Shown piece by piece: positions 39,401-50,987 of a DNA stretch of 64,000 nt; the stretch's first letter is position 1; every line of letters starts with the position of its first letter. The translations under genes were made by a program, and so were the position numbers. This DNA is from Haemonchus contortus. Its lineage: Eukaryota > Nematoda > Chromadorea > Rhabditida > Trichostrongylidae. Location: the NCBI GenBank assembly GCA_000469685.2, contig LS997567.1:38839005-38903004 (forward strand), given 5' to 3'. Under the pieces are notes generated by a model. It was not told the origin of the DNA. It did no database searches and worked only from the letters and a program-made list of their open reading frames with translations.

Positions 39401-42400
39401 TTCACTTAAAAATAGCAAAACAACCCCTCTGACCTCATCGCAGATTGAAGGTCAAAAAGGTCGAGGAAAGGCGCGAGTTCGCGGATTACGGTTAGACACT
39501 TATCTCTTCTTTTCCTTTAGTAATTGTTCTGAAGCGTGAGCGAGTGGGGCAAGGGTAGACTGTAATTGGTGCTTGCATATGAAATACCAATGAGAGAGCG
39601 AGTAGGAACCTCACTACCTCAGATATGAATCCTATGTAACTTGTCAAAGCGGGATAGAGGGGTGGGCATGGAGGGTTCAATGGCAACGTCTCAGTTCGAT
39701 CTTAGTATAACGGAGAGATTCTTTTCACTTTCCTACATGCCGAACACTACTATAATACATATTAATAATGAAGGAAAGAAGTAAAGATGACCTTCGCTGT
39801 TGTTATTCTTGTTGATGGATTATGTTACACTAACTAGAAGAAATTAATTGATCGGAATGGTGAGAAATATGGTTTACCAAATATCAGTAATTCTACTTTG
39901 ATTCCGTATCATTGCTGAAGCAACCCCTCTCAGTACCGTAAGCGTGCATACGTACGAGTTTCCCGTGCAACTAATCAGAGAAACATCTGGTGCTATCTAA
40001 CCAGGGAGGGGTAGTCTACTTATCTTGGAACTTTCAATTCAGACCCAGATAAATCGATAGAGTTTTGAATGCTATTTACGAAAATGTAAATTAAAACTGC
40101 AAAATGATTCTCCTTAAAAAGTTATGGAGGCCCCTAATTTTGCTCGACAGTAGTATCAATTGTCTAAAGAAATGTCAGAAAAGTTTAGAGAGCCTTCGAT
40201 AAAATGAAAAAACACTTTGCAAAAGTGCGGACAATGGCGGGGAGGGACCCCTCATTGTACGCCTACGTACGAGACCACTACCACTAGGTCACGTGGGCGT
40301 TTGATATGGAAGCGACGAGTTCGCATTTCCAATTGATACTACTGTCGAGCATAATTCGGGCTACCATAGCTTTTTAAGGAAAACCATTTTGCAGTTTTAA
40401 TTTCCATTTTCGTAAACAGCATTCAAAACTCCATCGATTTATCTGGGTCTGAATTCAAAGTCCCAAGATAAGTAGACTACCCCTCCCTGGTAAGGAGCTA
40501 ACGGCGCCAGCGAATTCGCTGTGGGACCGCAATACCGTAACCCGCGCTCCTGTGCTTAGTTGCAGCTGGCCCAAATTTAAAAGTGAAATGAAAGCCACCA
40601 GGATGGGGAATGTACAGAAAAGGGAAGGTGTTGGGTAAGGCGCTTCACTCGACTGATTGAGCCAAAGGCAGGTCTGTTATAAGAGCTTCTTTGAAGAAAC
40701 TATTCACATTAAATTGGAACTTTAGGCAGTGCGCCCTAGTTGAGAAATCGTTTGTGAGTGTGCGGACAGATTCGTTCCTTTTAGGAGTTATCATTTGTTA
40801 TGAATCTTCCTCTAAAGCAACTAGGGTGTGGGCTGTGCTACCGCGGGAGTAATCATCGAGTGCCTGTCACTGCTTATACCACAACACGACTTTTGCTTTG
40901 AAAGTCCTACATCAAACTAGAAGAAGTTTTCAGGACTTGAATACCTGTTTGTCGCCCTAACCTTACTGTTTATCACCTATTATTACAACCTGCAGCTGAC
41001 CTAACAAAATTTAGGCCAGCTGCAACTAAGCACACGAGCGCGGTTTACGGTATTGCGGTCCCACAGCTAATTTCGCAGACACCGCCAGCTCCTTAGATAG
41101 CACCGAAACATCTCCCATCACCGCACCTCGGGGGACGGAACTTAAGTGCGTCCGAGGGTGCGCGCGGCAAATTGTGCGGCGAAGTGCGTGGTTATTCGAA
41201 CGACTTTGGCGCCTATCATTGAGGCCCAGTTTGAAGTAGAGTAGATCAGTAGTATCAGCTGACCGTACTGAACTACTCTACTTCGAGTTTGGGTCCCAAT
41301 GATAGGCGCCAGAGTCCTTCGAATAACCACGCACTTCGCCGCGCAATTTGCCGCGCGCACCACGCACGTAAGTACCCATACCCCCGCACCTCATGTGTTG
41401 GGTGCTAGAGCATCGTTTTTAGACCAGTTACATAACAGCTTGTTCAGAGGTAAAGTTTCGAAGTTACATCTCCTCTACTTTCAGAAACAACCTTTAAAAA
41501 GTGAGTACTCACCCAGCAGGATCCACAACCTGCCTGGTTGAATATTTGGTGAACTGCCCAACATTCGGGCCAAGCCGTTCTGGCGTCAAATGTCTTTGGG
41601 ATATCAACTTCTAATCTGGAAATTTTACTCACATGAAATGACGACAACTATAAAATTTAAACTGGCATACTTCCATAATGATTCTATATGTTTTTCGGTA
41701 TCCTGAAGAAGGTGACCTTCTTCTAAATGGAAAAACTTCTTCAAAAACATTTTCGCGGAGTCGGCATCGCCGCTATTGGGACCATATTCGGGACGTGAAG
41801 CAAATCTGTTATACTGAGCCTGTAACGATGTTCATCATGTTTCCATTAAAAGTTTTTTGTTCAAATGAGATATCAATCATGAATTCACACAAGTGAAAAC
41901 GCTGCGAATAACATGAGTGTGGTAGTGGTGTAGTGGCAAATCAAAGTCACTGCCACTATCACACACGCATGGATCGAATTCCCGATTGTTATCCGCTCAG
42001 ACCACTCAAGCCTTCCATCCTTGCGGCATCGCTTACATGGTACAAGACCCGTCCGGAAGGAATAAAGGAATAGTATAAATTTGTACATCGGCTGGCCATC
42101 GTATAGGTCACACACACTCAACCAATACGCCACTACGATTTTGGATGGAAGTCGAACGTTAGGCGCATCCCTAAGACGGGATTGATTGACGCCAAAAGAC
42201 TTCATCCTTCATTCTTTTACCAGTCCAGGGAAATCAGCTATGAGGGGTTAGAGGATATGATAGGTAGGCAGGAATGGAAGGAAAAAAGAGAGTGTTCTCT
42301 CCCCCACCCCCTCTCTAATGGGCTGAGATTTAGAGCTATAAAAAGGCAATGGCAGTCTGGGTGGCATCAGTAAGGAGCACAAACTAGGATGCTACCAATT

Positions 42401-43330
42401 TGGAAAAAGTAAACTTCAGCAAGGTTTAGGCTACTGCTTACCTTCCACGTTACACCTGGTTGACTATTCACAAGCTCAACTAGGGCCAGATGATATTCCT
42501 CATCTTCTCGATCATGTGGAATAGGTTTATCATCAGCTCGATTTGTGCTCCTTAACAAGTGCACCAATTGTGTACACGAACTGAAGCTACAGAAGAGCAA
42601 TATCAACAAAAATATAAATATTCGACCCACCTCCACGTCTCAAATGCAACACATAACAGTATCAACAACAGAAGTACAGCGCCTAGGACAAGAGCCTGAA
42701 TATCAATAACTATCAAAAGAAATCATGAAATACTAGAAAAACAGCTGGATTAGACGCTTTCTAATGTTATTAAGGGATCTAACGAGGGCAGTACCAAGGC
42801 AGTGCCACACCTGCTTTTTTCTAATATGAAGAATCATTGGATCAGTTTTAGGGAGGAATTGACTGGAAGGCACATACTTTCCGCTGCATTCTGCCTAGAC
42901 GCTCTGGGTGCTCTGATCTAAGAATAAGATGGAAATGTCTAGTGATTACTAGGCGGGCCCATGATTGTTATACTCAAATGATTCACCATTAGCAGTCACA
43001 CCTGACATTCACAGTGCGCCCTTGCCACACAAAAGCGGCAAACTGTCAAAAGAAAACCGTTTACAATTAATCAGAGATTCCTGTTCACTGACCTGATAAA
43101 AAGCTATCGGTGTCCGTTGATACTTTTTAGCTAATTTGGTTTTTCTAGAATCGGTACGATTGGGTACTACGTGTACTACAGTCTCTTCTGTGCGTGATGT
43201 CGTCGCTCCTGACGGTGTGCTGTCTTGTACTAAAGAATTATTTAGTAAAAATGCAAGGAACAAAGTGTGTTTGCCTGAACCTACATGTTGGCACGAGGGC
43301 GATTTCATCCAGCTCTGTTTTCTGTGACAT
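33415..43330 (-). CDS. cpr: Cathepsin B-like cysteine protease with N-terminal membrane anchor, 14 exons
   Basis: Exons in gene order on the minus strand: 43330-43285, 43229-43093, 42695-42631, 42586-42442, 41819-41671, 41615-41513, 39080-38968, 35415-35351, 35283-35122, 35068-34982, 34595-34479, 34407-34387, 34296-34162, 33473-33415. All phases agree and give 467 residues ending in TAA. Residues 1-61 are a hydrophilic extension, 62-79 are hydrophobic ([17 protein letters not shown]), and about 84-185 are the propeptide ([12 protein letters not shown] matches the cathepsin B pro-region). The mature domain starts near I186-P187. Catalytic residues are present: Q208, C214 in GCGSCW, H419 in [12 protein letters not shown]439 in [10 protein letters not shown]. 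It should cleave proteins; a membrane-attached form is inferred. Oddities: the usual C-x-GG-Y appears as CQGTHW, the occluding-loop His pair is absent, and the C-terminal NxCGIE motif is missing ([15 protein letters not shown]). Three introns carry transposons. A secreted isoform starting inside the extension is not excluded. Confidence 0.9.
34387..34407 (-). other. 21-bp microexon of the cathepsin B-like gene (exon 12)
   Basis: The exon follows a TTTCTCCTACAG acceptor and ends at a GTAAAG donor. It contributes AMYFHTS and the first base of R404. Phases fit on both sides (G|CC and C|GT), and the joined protein reads [18 protein letters not shown], as expected for the stretch before the catalytic His. 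Reading on past the donor gives a longer open frame with no family match. Confidence 0.75.
35870..37420 (+). pseudogene. Degenerate Penelope-like element reverse transcriptase
   Basis: Pieces of a Penelope-like polymerase lie in order but in different frames. There is an N-terminal part ([12 protein letters not shown], then [13 protein letters not shown] and KLHLSGT), [12 protein letters not shown] near 36365, [10 protein letters not shown] at 36544-36573, CRYIDDCY with the catalytic YIDD at 36836-36847, and [13 protein letters not shown] near 36975-37017. A trailing NCVICPYE near 37380 resembles the Cys motif before the GIY-YIG endonuclease of this class. At least three frameshifts and many stops separate them, so it is dead. 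It sits in the 3.5-kb intron between exons 7 and 8 of the cathepsin B-like gene, antisense to it. The endonuclease domain was not found. Confidence 0.8.
39201..39240 (-). ncRNA. Hammerhead ribozyme core, retroelement type
   Basis: On the minus strand the parts of a hammerhead core occur in order. They are stem I 5' arm AGGCT (39239-39235), CTGACGA (39234-39228), stem II GGC/GCC closing a GAAGGT loop (39226-39215), GAAA (39214-39211), C, then GTT (39209-39207), and stem I 3' arm AGCCT (39206-39202), fully complementary to the first arm. Stem III is reduced to the self-complementary ACGT. This is the form known from Penelope-like elements, where two copies are thought to pair. The predicted cut is after 39207. 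It lies in the intron before exon 7 of the cathepsin B-like gene, in the same orientation. Activity is unproven. Confidence 0.6.
39989..41104. mobile_element. Mutator-like inverted-repeat element (non-autonomous), split by a nested insertion
   Basis: The ends read GGTGCTATCTAA and its complement TTAGATAGCACC. The inverted repeats extend at least 90 bp once the nested element at 40001-40490 is removed, with a long shared core (GCTGTGGGACCGCAATACCG on the left, its complement on the right). The 9-bp sequence GAAACATCT flanks the element on both sides (39980-39988 and 41105-41113). A 9-bp target duplication with long terminal repeats is typical of Mutator-like elements. No transposase frame is present in the ~430-bp core, so it is a passenger element. 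Confidence 0.75.
40001..40490. mobile_element. 490-bp inverted-repeat element nested in the Mutator-like element
   Basis: Arms 40001-40161 and 40331-40490 are near-perfect inverted repeats beginning CCAGGGAGGGGTAGTCTAC, around a ~170-bp spacer. The trinucleotide TAA precedes and follows it, and removing the element plus one TAA restores the terminal repeat of the host element. A 3-bp TWA duplication suggests the PIF/Harbinger superfamily; this assignment is inference. No coding capacity. Confidence 0.72.
41130..41383. mobile_element. 254-bp palindromic element with 9-bp target duplication
   Basis: Almost the whole element is an inverted repeat: 41130 to about 41243 pairs with about 41271 to 41383, leaving a short loop. 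CCGCACCTC occurs immediately before it (41121-41129) and immediately after it (41384-41392). Size, structure and duplication length suggest a Mutator-like miniature element. Facing open frames here are by-products of the palindrome. Confidence 0.7.
41919..42222 (+). repeat. tRNA-derived SINE-like repeat, copy 5, in a protease intron
   Basis: The head GGTAGTGGTGTAGTGGC is followed by GGATCGAATTCCCG, the AAGCCTTCCATCC block, the CATCGGCTGGCCATCG block and the CGCATCCCTAAGACGGGATT tail. It lies in the intron between exons 4 and 5 of the cathepsin B-like gene, antisense to it. Confidence 0.65.
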
Positions 43331-43349
43331 TTCCGTATCACATCTGTCA

Positions 43350-43357
43350 CTAAAAGG
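43350..43357 (-). promoter_or_regulatory. Probable spliced-leader acceptor of the cathepsin B-like gene
   Basis: On the minus strand CCTTTTAG stands 19 nt before the ATG at 43330-43328. The reading frame is closed a short way further upstream, which supports this as the 5' end of the mature message. This is the usual arrangement of nematode trans-spliced genes. Confidence 0.45.
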
Positions 43358-46300
43358 TGAATCGGTTACAGTGTCATTAACAGAAAGTATTAAGGATAAA
43401 AAAGTATCGGAAAGTTGCCATAGTCATTCAACATTCAATAAGATGAAGTACCTACGAAAATAACGGAAGATGCGAGAAGTAGCGAACAAGTGTTGATGGA
43501 GATTGAGCACTGATTTTTCTTTAAAGATCGAAGAAGGAAAGTCGCGGAATACAGAGATAGAGTGGCTTGAAAGCGAAACAATATCGTGAGAAACAATACA
43601 TGAACGGATACTGGCTGCTGATCAAAAAGGAGGTTTATTTAATGCAGAAAAGAGACTGCCCAAGAATTCTGTATGAGCGTGTGCAGTCCTCACTGGAGCG
43701 CATGAGCCGAGAGGCCTAAAATGCCACATGGCATTCTAGCGATCCTGGGATATATGTTCTGGCAAGTGCTTGGGCGACTTACGATTGGTCGACGCCGCCT
43801 TGCACCAGTAAGAGGCAGCTCTGGCACGCGCTATGCACTCGAGTTGATGCGCAACTGAATTTATATAGTGGTGTGTGGAAAAAAGCCACACAATTTACGA
43901 TCCCAGAAAAAACTGTGTTACAGTGAGGAGGCGCATACAGTGCATGAAAATACTTGGGAAAAATAGTAGAAATATCTAAAAAAAATTAAGGCAGCAAAGC
44001 AACAAGGTGGAAGGCTGTTATGCTGTGGTGCTGTTATGACACGCCCATTTCCATTTCATTATATAAGATGGGCGAGAATGTTCAGTCTTTATCTTCCTTT
44101 CCTTATTGTTCAACTTCCTACTTCCTTGTTTATAAATTTATTTATTGTTTGTTCACATTTATATTTATTATTCCCAACTCGATTGCTTTTTGATTTAATT
44201 GTAATAAGTATCCTTATCAAGAATGGGAAAGCACAAATTACTCGGGATCTAAGCCACTAGCTATTAATCCAAAGTAGATAAAACTGAACTTTTCCGAATT
44301 ATTGTTATGACAAAAGTTCATGGAACCAGTATTGCTATGAATCAAGAAGGAAGGCAGCTCTAATATTGGGGTCAACCAAAGATGAGTTTAAGTACATAAG
44401 ACCTTTGCTAAAATCGAAGAATGGCTGGTTTCCGGCGTGCACAAGGACGATACATCATTTTGAGTGAACAAATGTCATTTGCAAAAATGTGTGACTTTGA
44501 CTGACTGTGAAGTGCGAACAGCCGCACACATTGGTGTGAACTCGGTTGAGTTTGCATCCTGAAGTAGTACTAAACATACTTGTTCAGGATGAAAACCAAG
44601 TTCAAAAAATATTTCATAGTAAACATGCAATGATCCCAAAACCTTCAAGCAATAAACTCTCAAGCGAGACTGGGGAAAAGAGCCATGTGGAAGGCCTACA
44701 GGTCTAATTCTAATTTTAGGAATAGGATCCGAATTAGGCATCAGGGTCCTTACAGTTTTAAGCACGAAAATTCCACGGAATACCCGACACAGGTGTGAAC
44801 CGTGACAGCTGACGGCTGATTCATAGATTCTACTCGTTACCAAACAGCCTCGATGATTTAGTTCCAACATAAGATGTACGTCGTTGGGTCCAAAAACCGA
44901 AATGGGTCAAAAAGTTTTCGTTACACTATTTCTGAGGATTAACTGACTTCCTAGTCGGTCACGCTAACAACAACATGTTGGGTGCTACGGATTCCGAGAG
45001 TAGATACAACAAGAAAATGGGAATGTGTTCGGAAAACGGTTCAACGGTACCATGACACCATGACGATGCTCAGCAAGCATCTAATACAGCTTCGACACTT
45101 ACTAGGGAACCAGTCGGTGTCCAAAGTCCAGTAAGAGCTTCTGAAAAGAGTTCAGAAGAGGACATCAAAGGATGTAGCCAAGGCAAAGCCAAATGCAGAA
45201 ATACATCAACGTATCTATCAAAATGGACGGGGAAAACGACATTAAGCAGGTGTCAGCGAAAAGCGGGTTGTATCCAGCGTAAAACAACGTTCTTGCTCAA
45301 GGCCATGCATTACTTTTTCTAATTGAATCGCCATGACGTCGGCTAACGTTCGCTCCTGGTCAAAGTGGCTAAGGTGCCGGTAAGTGCAATGGAAGGGTTT
45401 CTTTTTTATTGCAAGGGGATCTGTGTGCTGGGCGAAAGTGCGACAGTCGCTCTCATCAGTAGGAAGCCGTCTACTCTCTTTCAGGCACCCTCCTGATCTC
45501 GTATAATCCCAGAGGTATCTCGAACCTCTAGGGCAAAGGACGTAGTCGAGTGTGGGCGCTACCCGTCTACCTCCCGTGCAGTAAGTCAAAGGAGAGGAAA
45601 GTGAGAAGGGAAGATTCAGATTCACAGTCCTTAATTTTTCGTCTCTTTCTTTCCCTCTCGATGTTCTGAGATGCTCAATTTCTTTTTTTTTGTAATTGCA
45701 ATTAATCGATCGGAATTAAGAAAGAACCAGTATGACTCCTACAAGTTACAAGTGTCAAAGACTTCACTCTGAATCAAGTAAACTTTCCCCGTTTGTACAA
45801 CAGTACTACGGGATAACTTTGTACAGCAAATGAAAGTGATAGTATAATTGGAAAACGTTTCAATTTTACAATAAAATATTATAACACTCAACGCTCAGAC
45901 GTGGGAAACCAGAATGGGTGAGCGAAGGCGAAAAAGCAGTGTTTGCTTGTAGACATAATGGCCACCTCAGGTAATCGATTACATTTAAAGATAGAAGAGG
46001 AGTAGACAAATAAAATAAAAAAATGAAATAAAATGATGTATTTCAAAAAAAGCTGGTCTGTCATGACTTGAGTACTAATTTTCAAGCCAGTATTCACAAA
46101 ATGAACCACTTCACCAGTGAGCATGACAAAAACTAAAAAGAACCGAGAAAAATAGAAATAAAAAACAGAAAATTACAAGTTGAGGGCACTGCGCATGATG
46201 ATCGTATGGCGGAAAAGTCTGTCAAATAACAAGAAGACTAGCTCACAAGGTTGACGAGTTATGGGCCAAATTCCTGCCCCGAACGGGATTCGAAAGTGAG

Positions 46301-46478
46301 CGGGTCTAGGTGGAGTAACAAACAAAGAGCTTGGTGCTTAAAAACCCCACGTAAGGGTTCGAATCCGTCCGAGGCTTTTGCCCGCAGTTTCCGAGAAACA
46401 AGTGCCAACTTGGAAACATTTTTATTCCGGGTGTTTCTCGTATTAAGTGGAATAAGCTAAATATTTTACCGTTTTCTA
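43358..46478. other. Upstream region of the protease gene, no other gene recognised
   Basis: Contains a 127-codon minus frame (45625-45242) and a 131-codon minus frame (44870-44475) with no recognised motif. It should include the protease promoter, but no specific element could be identified. Confidence 0.4.
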
Positions 46479-47055
46479 TTAGGTTGATGCATAATTATTG
46501 TGGATTTTTATCAACAAATTTTATTTAACGAACCGACAAAAATACTGAACAAAAACATGTTCAAATAATTACTCCGGAACGTGTACACCATCTACCTCAA
46601 GCACTACTTCCCATTGATTAGTTAGTCGGATCCCAGTAACGAAGAAGTTTTGATCCTTACGGGCGATCCGCGCCTTGACATCGGCCATCAAGTCATCCAC
46701 ATCGACGTAACTTCTATTCTCTAGCCATTTATTCGATGAACGGTTGGCGAGATAATCCATAAAAGTTCCTGCTGGAGAATATGGCAGATTTAGGGGCAGA
46801 TCCCATTTCTAGGTTGGCGCTGGCTGATTGTTCGATCGCCGAAAAGTACTGAGATCGCGGAACGCCTCTGCCATCTTCCAACCTTTCTCGAAATAGTAGA
46901 GCCTAATTTCGCGAATATGCAGATGGTTTTCTAGGTATATTTTTGTAGAGGAGACCAAGTAGATCATGTCTAGAAACAACCCAAACTCAACAAACAAACT
47001 CTTTCGGAAGAAAAAAAGCCGCGAAAAAATCCGCAATAATCATGCATCAACCTAA
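46479..47055 (-). mobile_element. Internally deleted mariner transposon
   Basis: The element starts TTAGGTTGATGCATAATTAT and ends with the matching inverted repeat (about 30 bp, a few mismatches), with TA on each side (46477-46478, 47056-47057). On the minus strand a first segment encodes the transposase N-terminal helix-turn-helix (HIREIRLYYFEKGWKMAEAF, about 46930-46860). A second encodes the C-terminal end (SYVDVDDLMADVKARIARKD, then NQWEVVLEVDGVHVPE, to 46569). They are joined near a remnant PYSP motif. The central catalytic D,D34D region is missing: about 577 bp are present against ~1.3 kb for a full mariner. It cannot make transposase but could be moved by one. Confidence 0.85.
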
Positions 47056-48123
47056 TAATTTATTCAATTTAGTATATTAATTTTTTAATATATAATAGAA
47101 TTAGAATAAACAGAGTATATAATAAATAATAGTATAATCAAACAATAATGAAGTTAAAAGGTAGTAGGTCAAAATTCCGGTTGTGGACAAAACCTTTAAA
47201 GGCAATGGGCAAGCAGTGATCTGTGGGGTCTCATTCAAGCATCCACAGCCTGTCTCTGCTGCCACCACTAACGAGATTTCGTTGTGAAAGAGATAAACAC
47301 GAAGTACAAATCAAAATTAGGGATTACGTCATCAAACAACCCACAGAATGAACAAAAAAGTGCCCGTTTAATTACAAAATATGCAAAGCATGGACATAAT
47401 TTCAAACCGTCGACAGCAAAAACACTGAATGACTTTATGCCTGGAATATTTGGGAAGCTCATTCATGGGGGGCACTGGGCCCAAAAATTGAATGTAGTCG
47501 AATGAGCACGAGTTTTCATAAACAACACTTATTTCGGTGTTTACCCAACGCCTACCGCCCATGCATGCAATAGGCTGAGACCAAGTGGACCCATGAGCAG
47601 AGAGCACCTCTACCAATGTGTATTCCCTGATTGATTTTGATTTCTCTGGGTGGAAACTAGAAGTGAACTAACATTTTTAGGCAATGTAGGAAATTGCCAA
47701 AGTCAAAGAGGCAATAAATGAGGGACAGGCGACAATCGGTCTTCACCTGGCAAGTACAGATTTTATGTCCTTAAAGGCTCTTCAGTGTTCTGTGGGAAGC
47801 ATGTGCCCTCGAAGGGGTTCTCCTACTACGCTCCGAATGATCGCCATTGATATAGGGTGATTCTGCAAAATAGTATTAGGTAGAATCGAAGAACAGAGCG
47901 ATCTTATTGGTGTTGTTAATCAAGTAATTGCGAGTAGCGGGCATGAGCGAGTAGTCAAATACAGAGTGAGTGAAGCTATTTAAGGCGAGTAACTTTTGAA
48001 AAAAAGTCAAGAAAACAGTATCTGACGAGAAAAACTCACAGAATTTTGGAGCCAGAAAACGTCGGTTGAAAGGATCGTTTACAAGAAGTTGAGGGTCGCT
48101 AGCCACAATAGCTTCCAGGCGGA

Positions 48124-48136
48124 GGGGGGGGGGGGG
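48124..48136 (+). repeat. G13 homopolymer
   Basis: Uninterrupted G run. Confidence 0.85.
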
Positions 48137-48345
48137 TCCAAGCTTATCGCCAATTTGATGTATCCGAATGGTGTTCTTCACTGAGGAGCCGTAGTGAAAA
48201 GTAAATTGACGGTTTACGTTTCTGCGGAAGGACCGTGGACCATCTAGTTTCGAGAGAGGTATAAATAAAAATAGTATAAATAAAATAAATAGTATAAATA
48301 AAATGGTCGTTCAGAATATTCCATGACCGTCGTTCACTCATAAAC

Positions 48346-48370
48346 CTAACTAACTAACTAACTAACTAAC
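48346..48370 (+). repeat. (CTAA)n microsatellite
   Basis: About six tandem CTAA units. Confidence 0.85.
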
Positions 48371-50917
48371 CAGTAACTCTATGCCACTCGTAAATCGTTT
48401 TTGGAGACATCAGCCGCAACAATAGCAATCAACGCATTCGGGTGAAAGTTGTTCTCCTGAAGTTCCCCCATCACTGATAATCCCACTTCGTATAACACTC
48501 GTACTCCTCCCTACAGGAGTCGACTTTGAACTTCGAAGTCATCACCGCTCAATGATGGGAAGAAGAAATAAGTGAATCATCCTAGTTAGTCGGAATGAGC
48601 CATGAAGTTGTCTGTAGGCTGAAGTCATTTCAGCCTACACAGTTACCTGAACTGTCGAGCAGATGCAGGTGATACTCGCTAGCATAACGAGGCTGTCTGG
48701 GGTTAGTTCAAGATTGGAGAAACGCTGCGCAAAATGTTTAAGCTTGATGATTAACGAATATCAGAACAGGAACGTCAGAGAGATGAAAAACTCTCAAAGA
48801 TTTGAAGCGATTTTCTCCGATCAATTATCTTAATTAGTGTAGCAAAGCCATGAGAACATGAAAAGGTTTCTACCAAAGCTAATTTATCCGTGCCACGGGT
48901 TTTTCGAAGTATCTACACTATCGTGTTGATCCTAATGGAATTCCTTGTGTTTTTCTAGCTCACGAAGTTCCGGAGCCAGTGGGAATGGAAATCAGAAACA
49001 CGAGGCTTCGAAAGGGATTGACAATACTTCTGTATGAGCTGTGGGTTGGTGAGTCCGAAACAGGACGTTTGGCGGCATAGGCGTTTGAGAATGAGCTTTT
49101 GAGACCTACCCTACGAGAATTCCCGTCATCATACAAATCGCACCGTTTTATATAATAAAAGGAATTATAAACAGTTTTGTTCCCAATGTTGGCTGACAAA
49201 AGAAGATCAACGGAAAAAGCATTAAAATTCACTGCATTTGTCGTACAAAAAGGTTCCGTGACAAAACGTGAGGAAGTAAAAGATTAAATTGATAGCAACA
49301 GAAAAGAGCGTTGAAAGGCAGTGTGGCACAAAAAAGAATGAATGAGATGAATGGATGAAGTGGCCAGTACCGATTATTCCCGATTTCATGATGCGCCCTA
49401 TACTCAGCTTTACTTCGAATTTAAATAGCTGTAGCTTCAAAAATGATTCTGTACATTGGTAACGGGAACTAGTTAATTTACAAGTAATACGGAATTTTTG
49501 TTGTTTTAAGGAAGTCTGAAACTAATCCTGAACTCCTCTGAATCTACAAAACTCTGCCTTATTGCCTACCAGATGGCCAAAGTGAAGAGGAACTGGGATT
49601 TGTTGAATGCCAACCGGATTTTTGAGCCCCTCGGCCCAAATATATAAGGATGCATGAAGGCTGTCCGATGTGCTACATTCCAAGGAATCGTCAATTTAAT
49701 GGCACGAGGTCTTTGCATGCCTATAGAACATATTCATGTTCAGCCATGTTGTACATAATCTTTCCTCTTAACGAGCGCATTCAATCTAGCATCGAAATTA
49801 AAAATATTACAAATCAAAGAAACGCTCAGTTCAATGGCACTGCAATTTCTCCCAAGCTTTGATGAGCTCAACCCTCCAGGCCGCTTTCAGGGATAGTAAT
49901 ATGGTCTCACTTGCCCCACCTGTGATCATCCGAGTCGCCACAGCAAACTCATTAGATCTGTATTGGCCCTTCGATCTCGTCAATCGATAGGTTTTTGCTT
50001 TAAAATAGAAACATAGGAGGGTAAAATAATGTATTCGGTGAAATAATGTATTCTAAAAATTGTAATCTAAAGGTCGAGGAGTAAGTAACCATATTTGAAT
50101 ACAGGCAAATAATTTATAAAGGTTGCTGTAGACCTCCCGTTGTTCGAATCACATGCGAGTCAGCATTAGCAAGCAGAACAACGAGGGAGCTGAGAAAAAG
50201 GAAAGTTTCCGAAAAAGGGCAGGTTTGGAAGTGGCAGAAAAGACGTTTGGGATTTCAATGTGGGTGAATTGAAAAAGGAATCTGAGAGGAGATGGGCGAC
50301 GGTGAATCCATTTGTTCATTCATTCGTTCCATGCAGCATTGATATTATGTAAATCGCTGAGAAATTAAAATTCGTGCAGCGAAATATTGATTAGTGTAGA
50401 AAAATTTAAAGTAAAGGAATTAATATGAAACATAAATAATAATCAAAAAGTAAAAAAGTAGCATGCATCTAAGCGAGTAGGGATCGAATACAAAGTCTAC
50501 CAAAAAAAGTGGGAGATAGAGCATACAAAAGTAAAACCGAATGAAGGACATATAAAAGTATAAAGTTGCTTTTCAAGGAAGCGCTCTACTCAAAAGAAAA
50601 GGGAGAATGGCCAGAGCGTGACAGTAAAATAAAAGTGAAGTTCCAAGAGTAATTCGATGCTAAAGTGGATTAGAAAACGTAAAATCCCCACAAGAAACAA
50701 ACATTCAAAGTAGTAGGTGGATTACAGTACGGTCTGTCAACGACCCTTAAGTTCTCCGGCATTTTCCTAAGCCAAGGTACAAAGGTTGGGAAAAAATTCG
50801 GTAGGGGGAAGCGACCGCTGATGGTTATGCTTTTGGTAATGTAAATAAATATTATACTTCTCGTATTCGGCGCACTTCATGACTTTGCATAAAAAACTAT
50901 GACTTAAGTAAAAAACG

Positions 50918-50987
50918 ATGATAACTGATAATGATAATAAATAATAATCAATAATAATCAATAATAATAATTAATAAATGATAATCA
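50918..50987 (+). repeat. ATAATAATC-type low-complexity repeat
   Basis: Tandem ATAATAATCA units and related trinucleotides. Confidence 0.7.

Noticed and set aside
41142..41363. Facing open frames with near-identical translations on both strands
   Set aside because: By-product of the palindromic element at 41130-41383.
45242..45625. 127-codon minus frame
   Set aside because: Composition is acceptable, but no motif, splice sites or family could be identified, so no gene is claimed.
46352..46376. tRNA-like B box (GGGTTCGAATCC) suggesting a tRNA gene
   Set aside because: No matching acceptor stem, D arm or anticodon arm could be laid out in the ~80 bases upstream.
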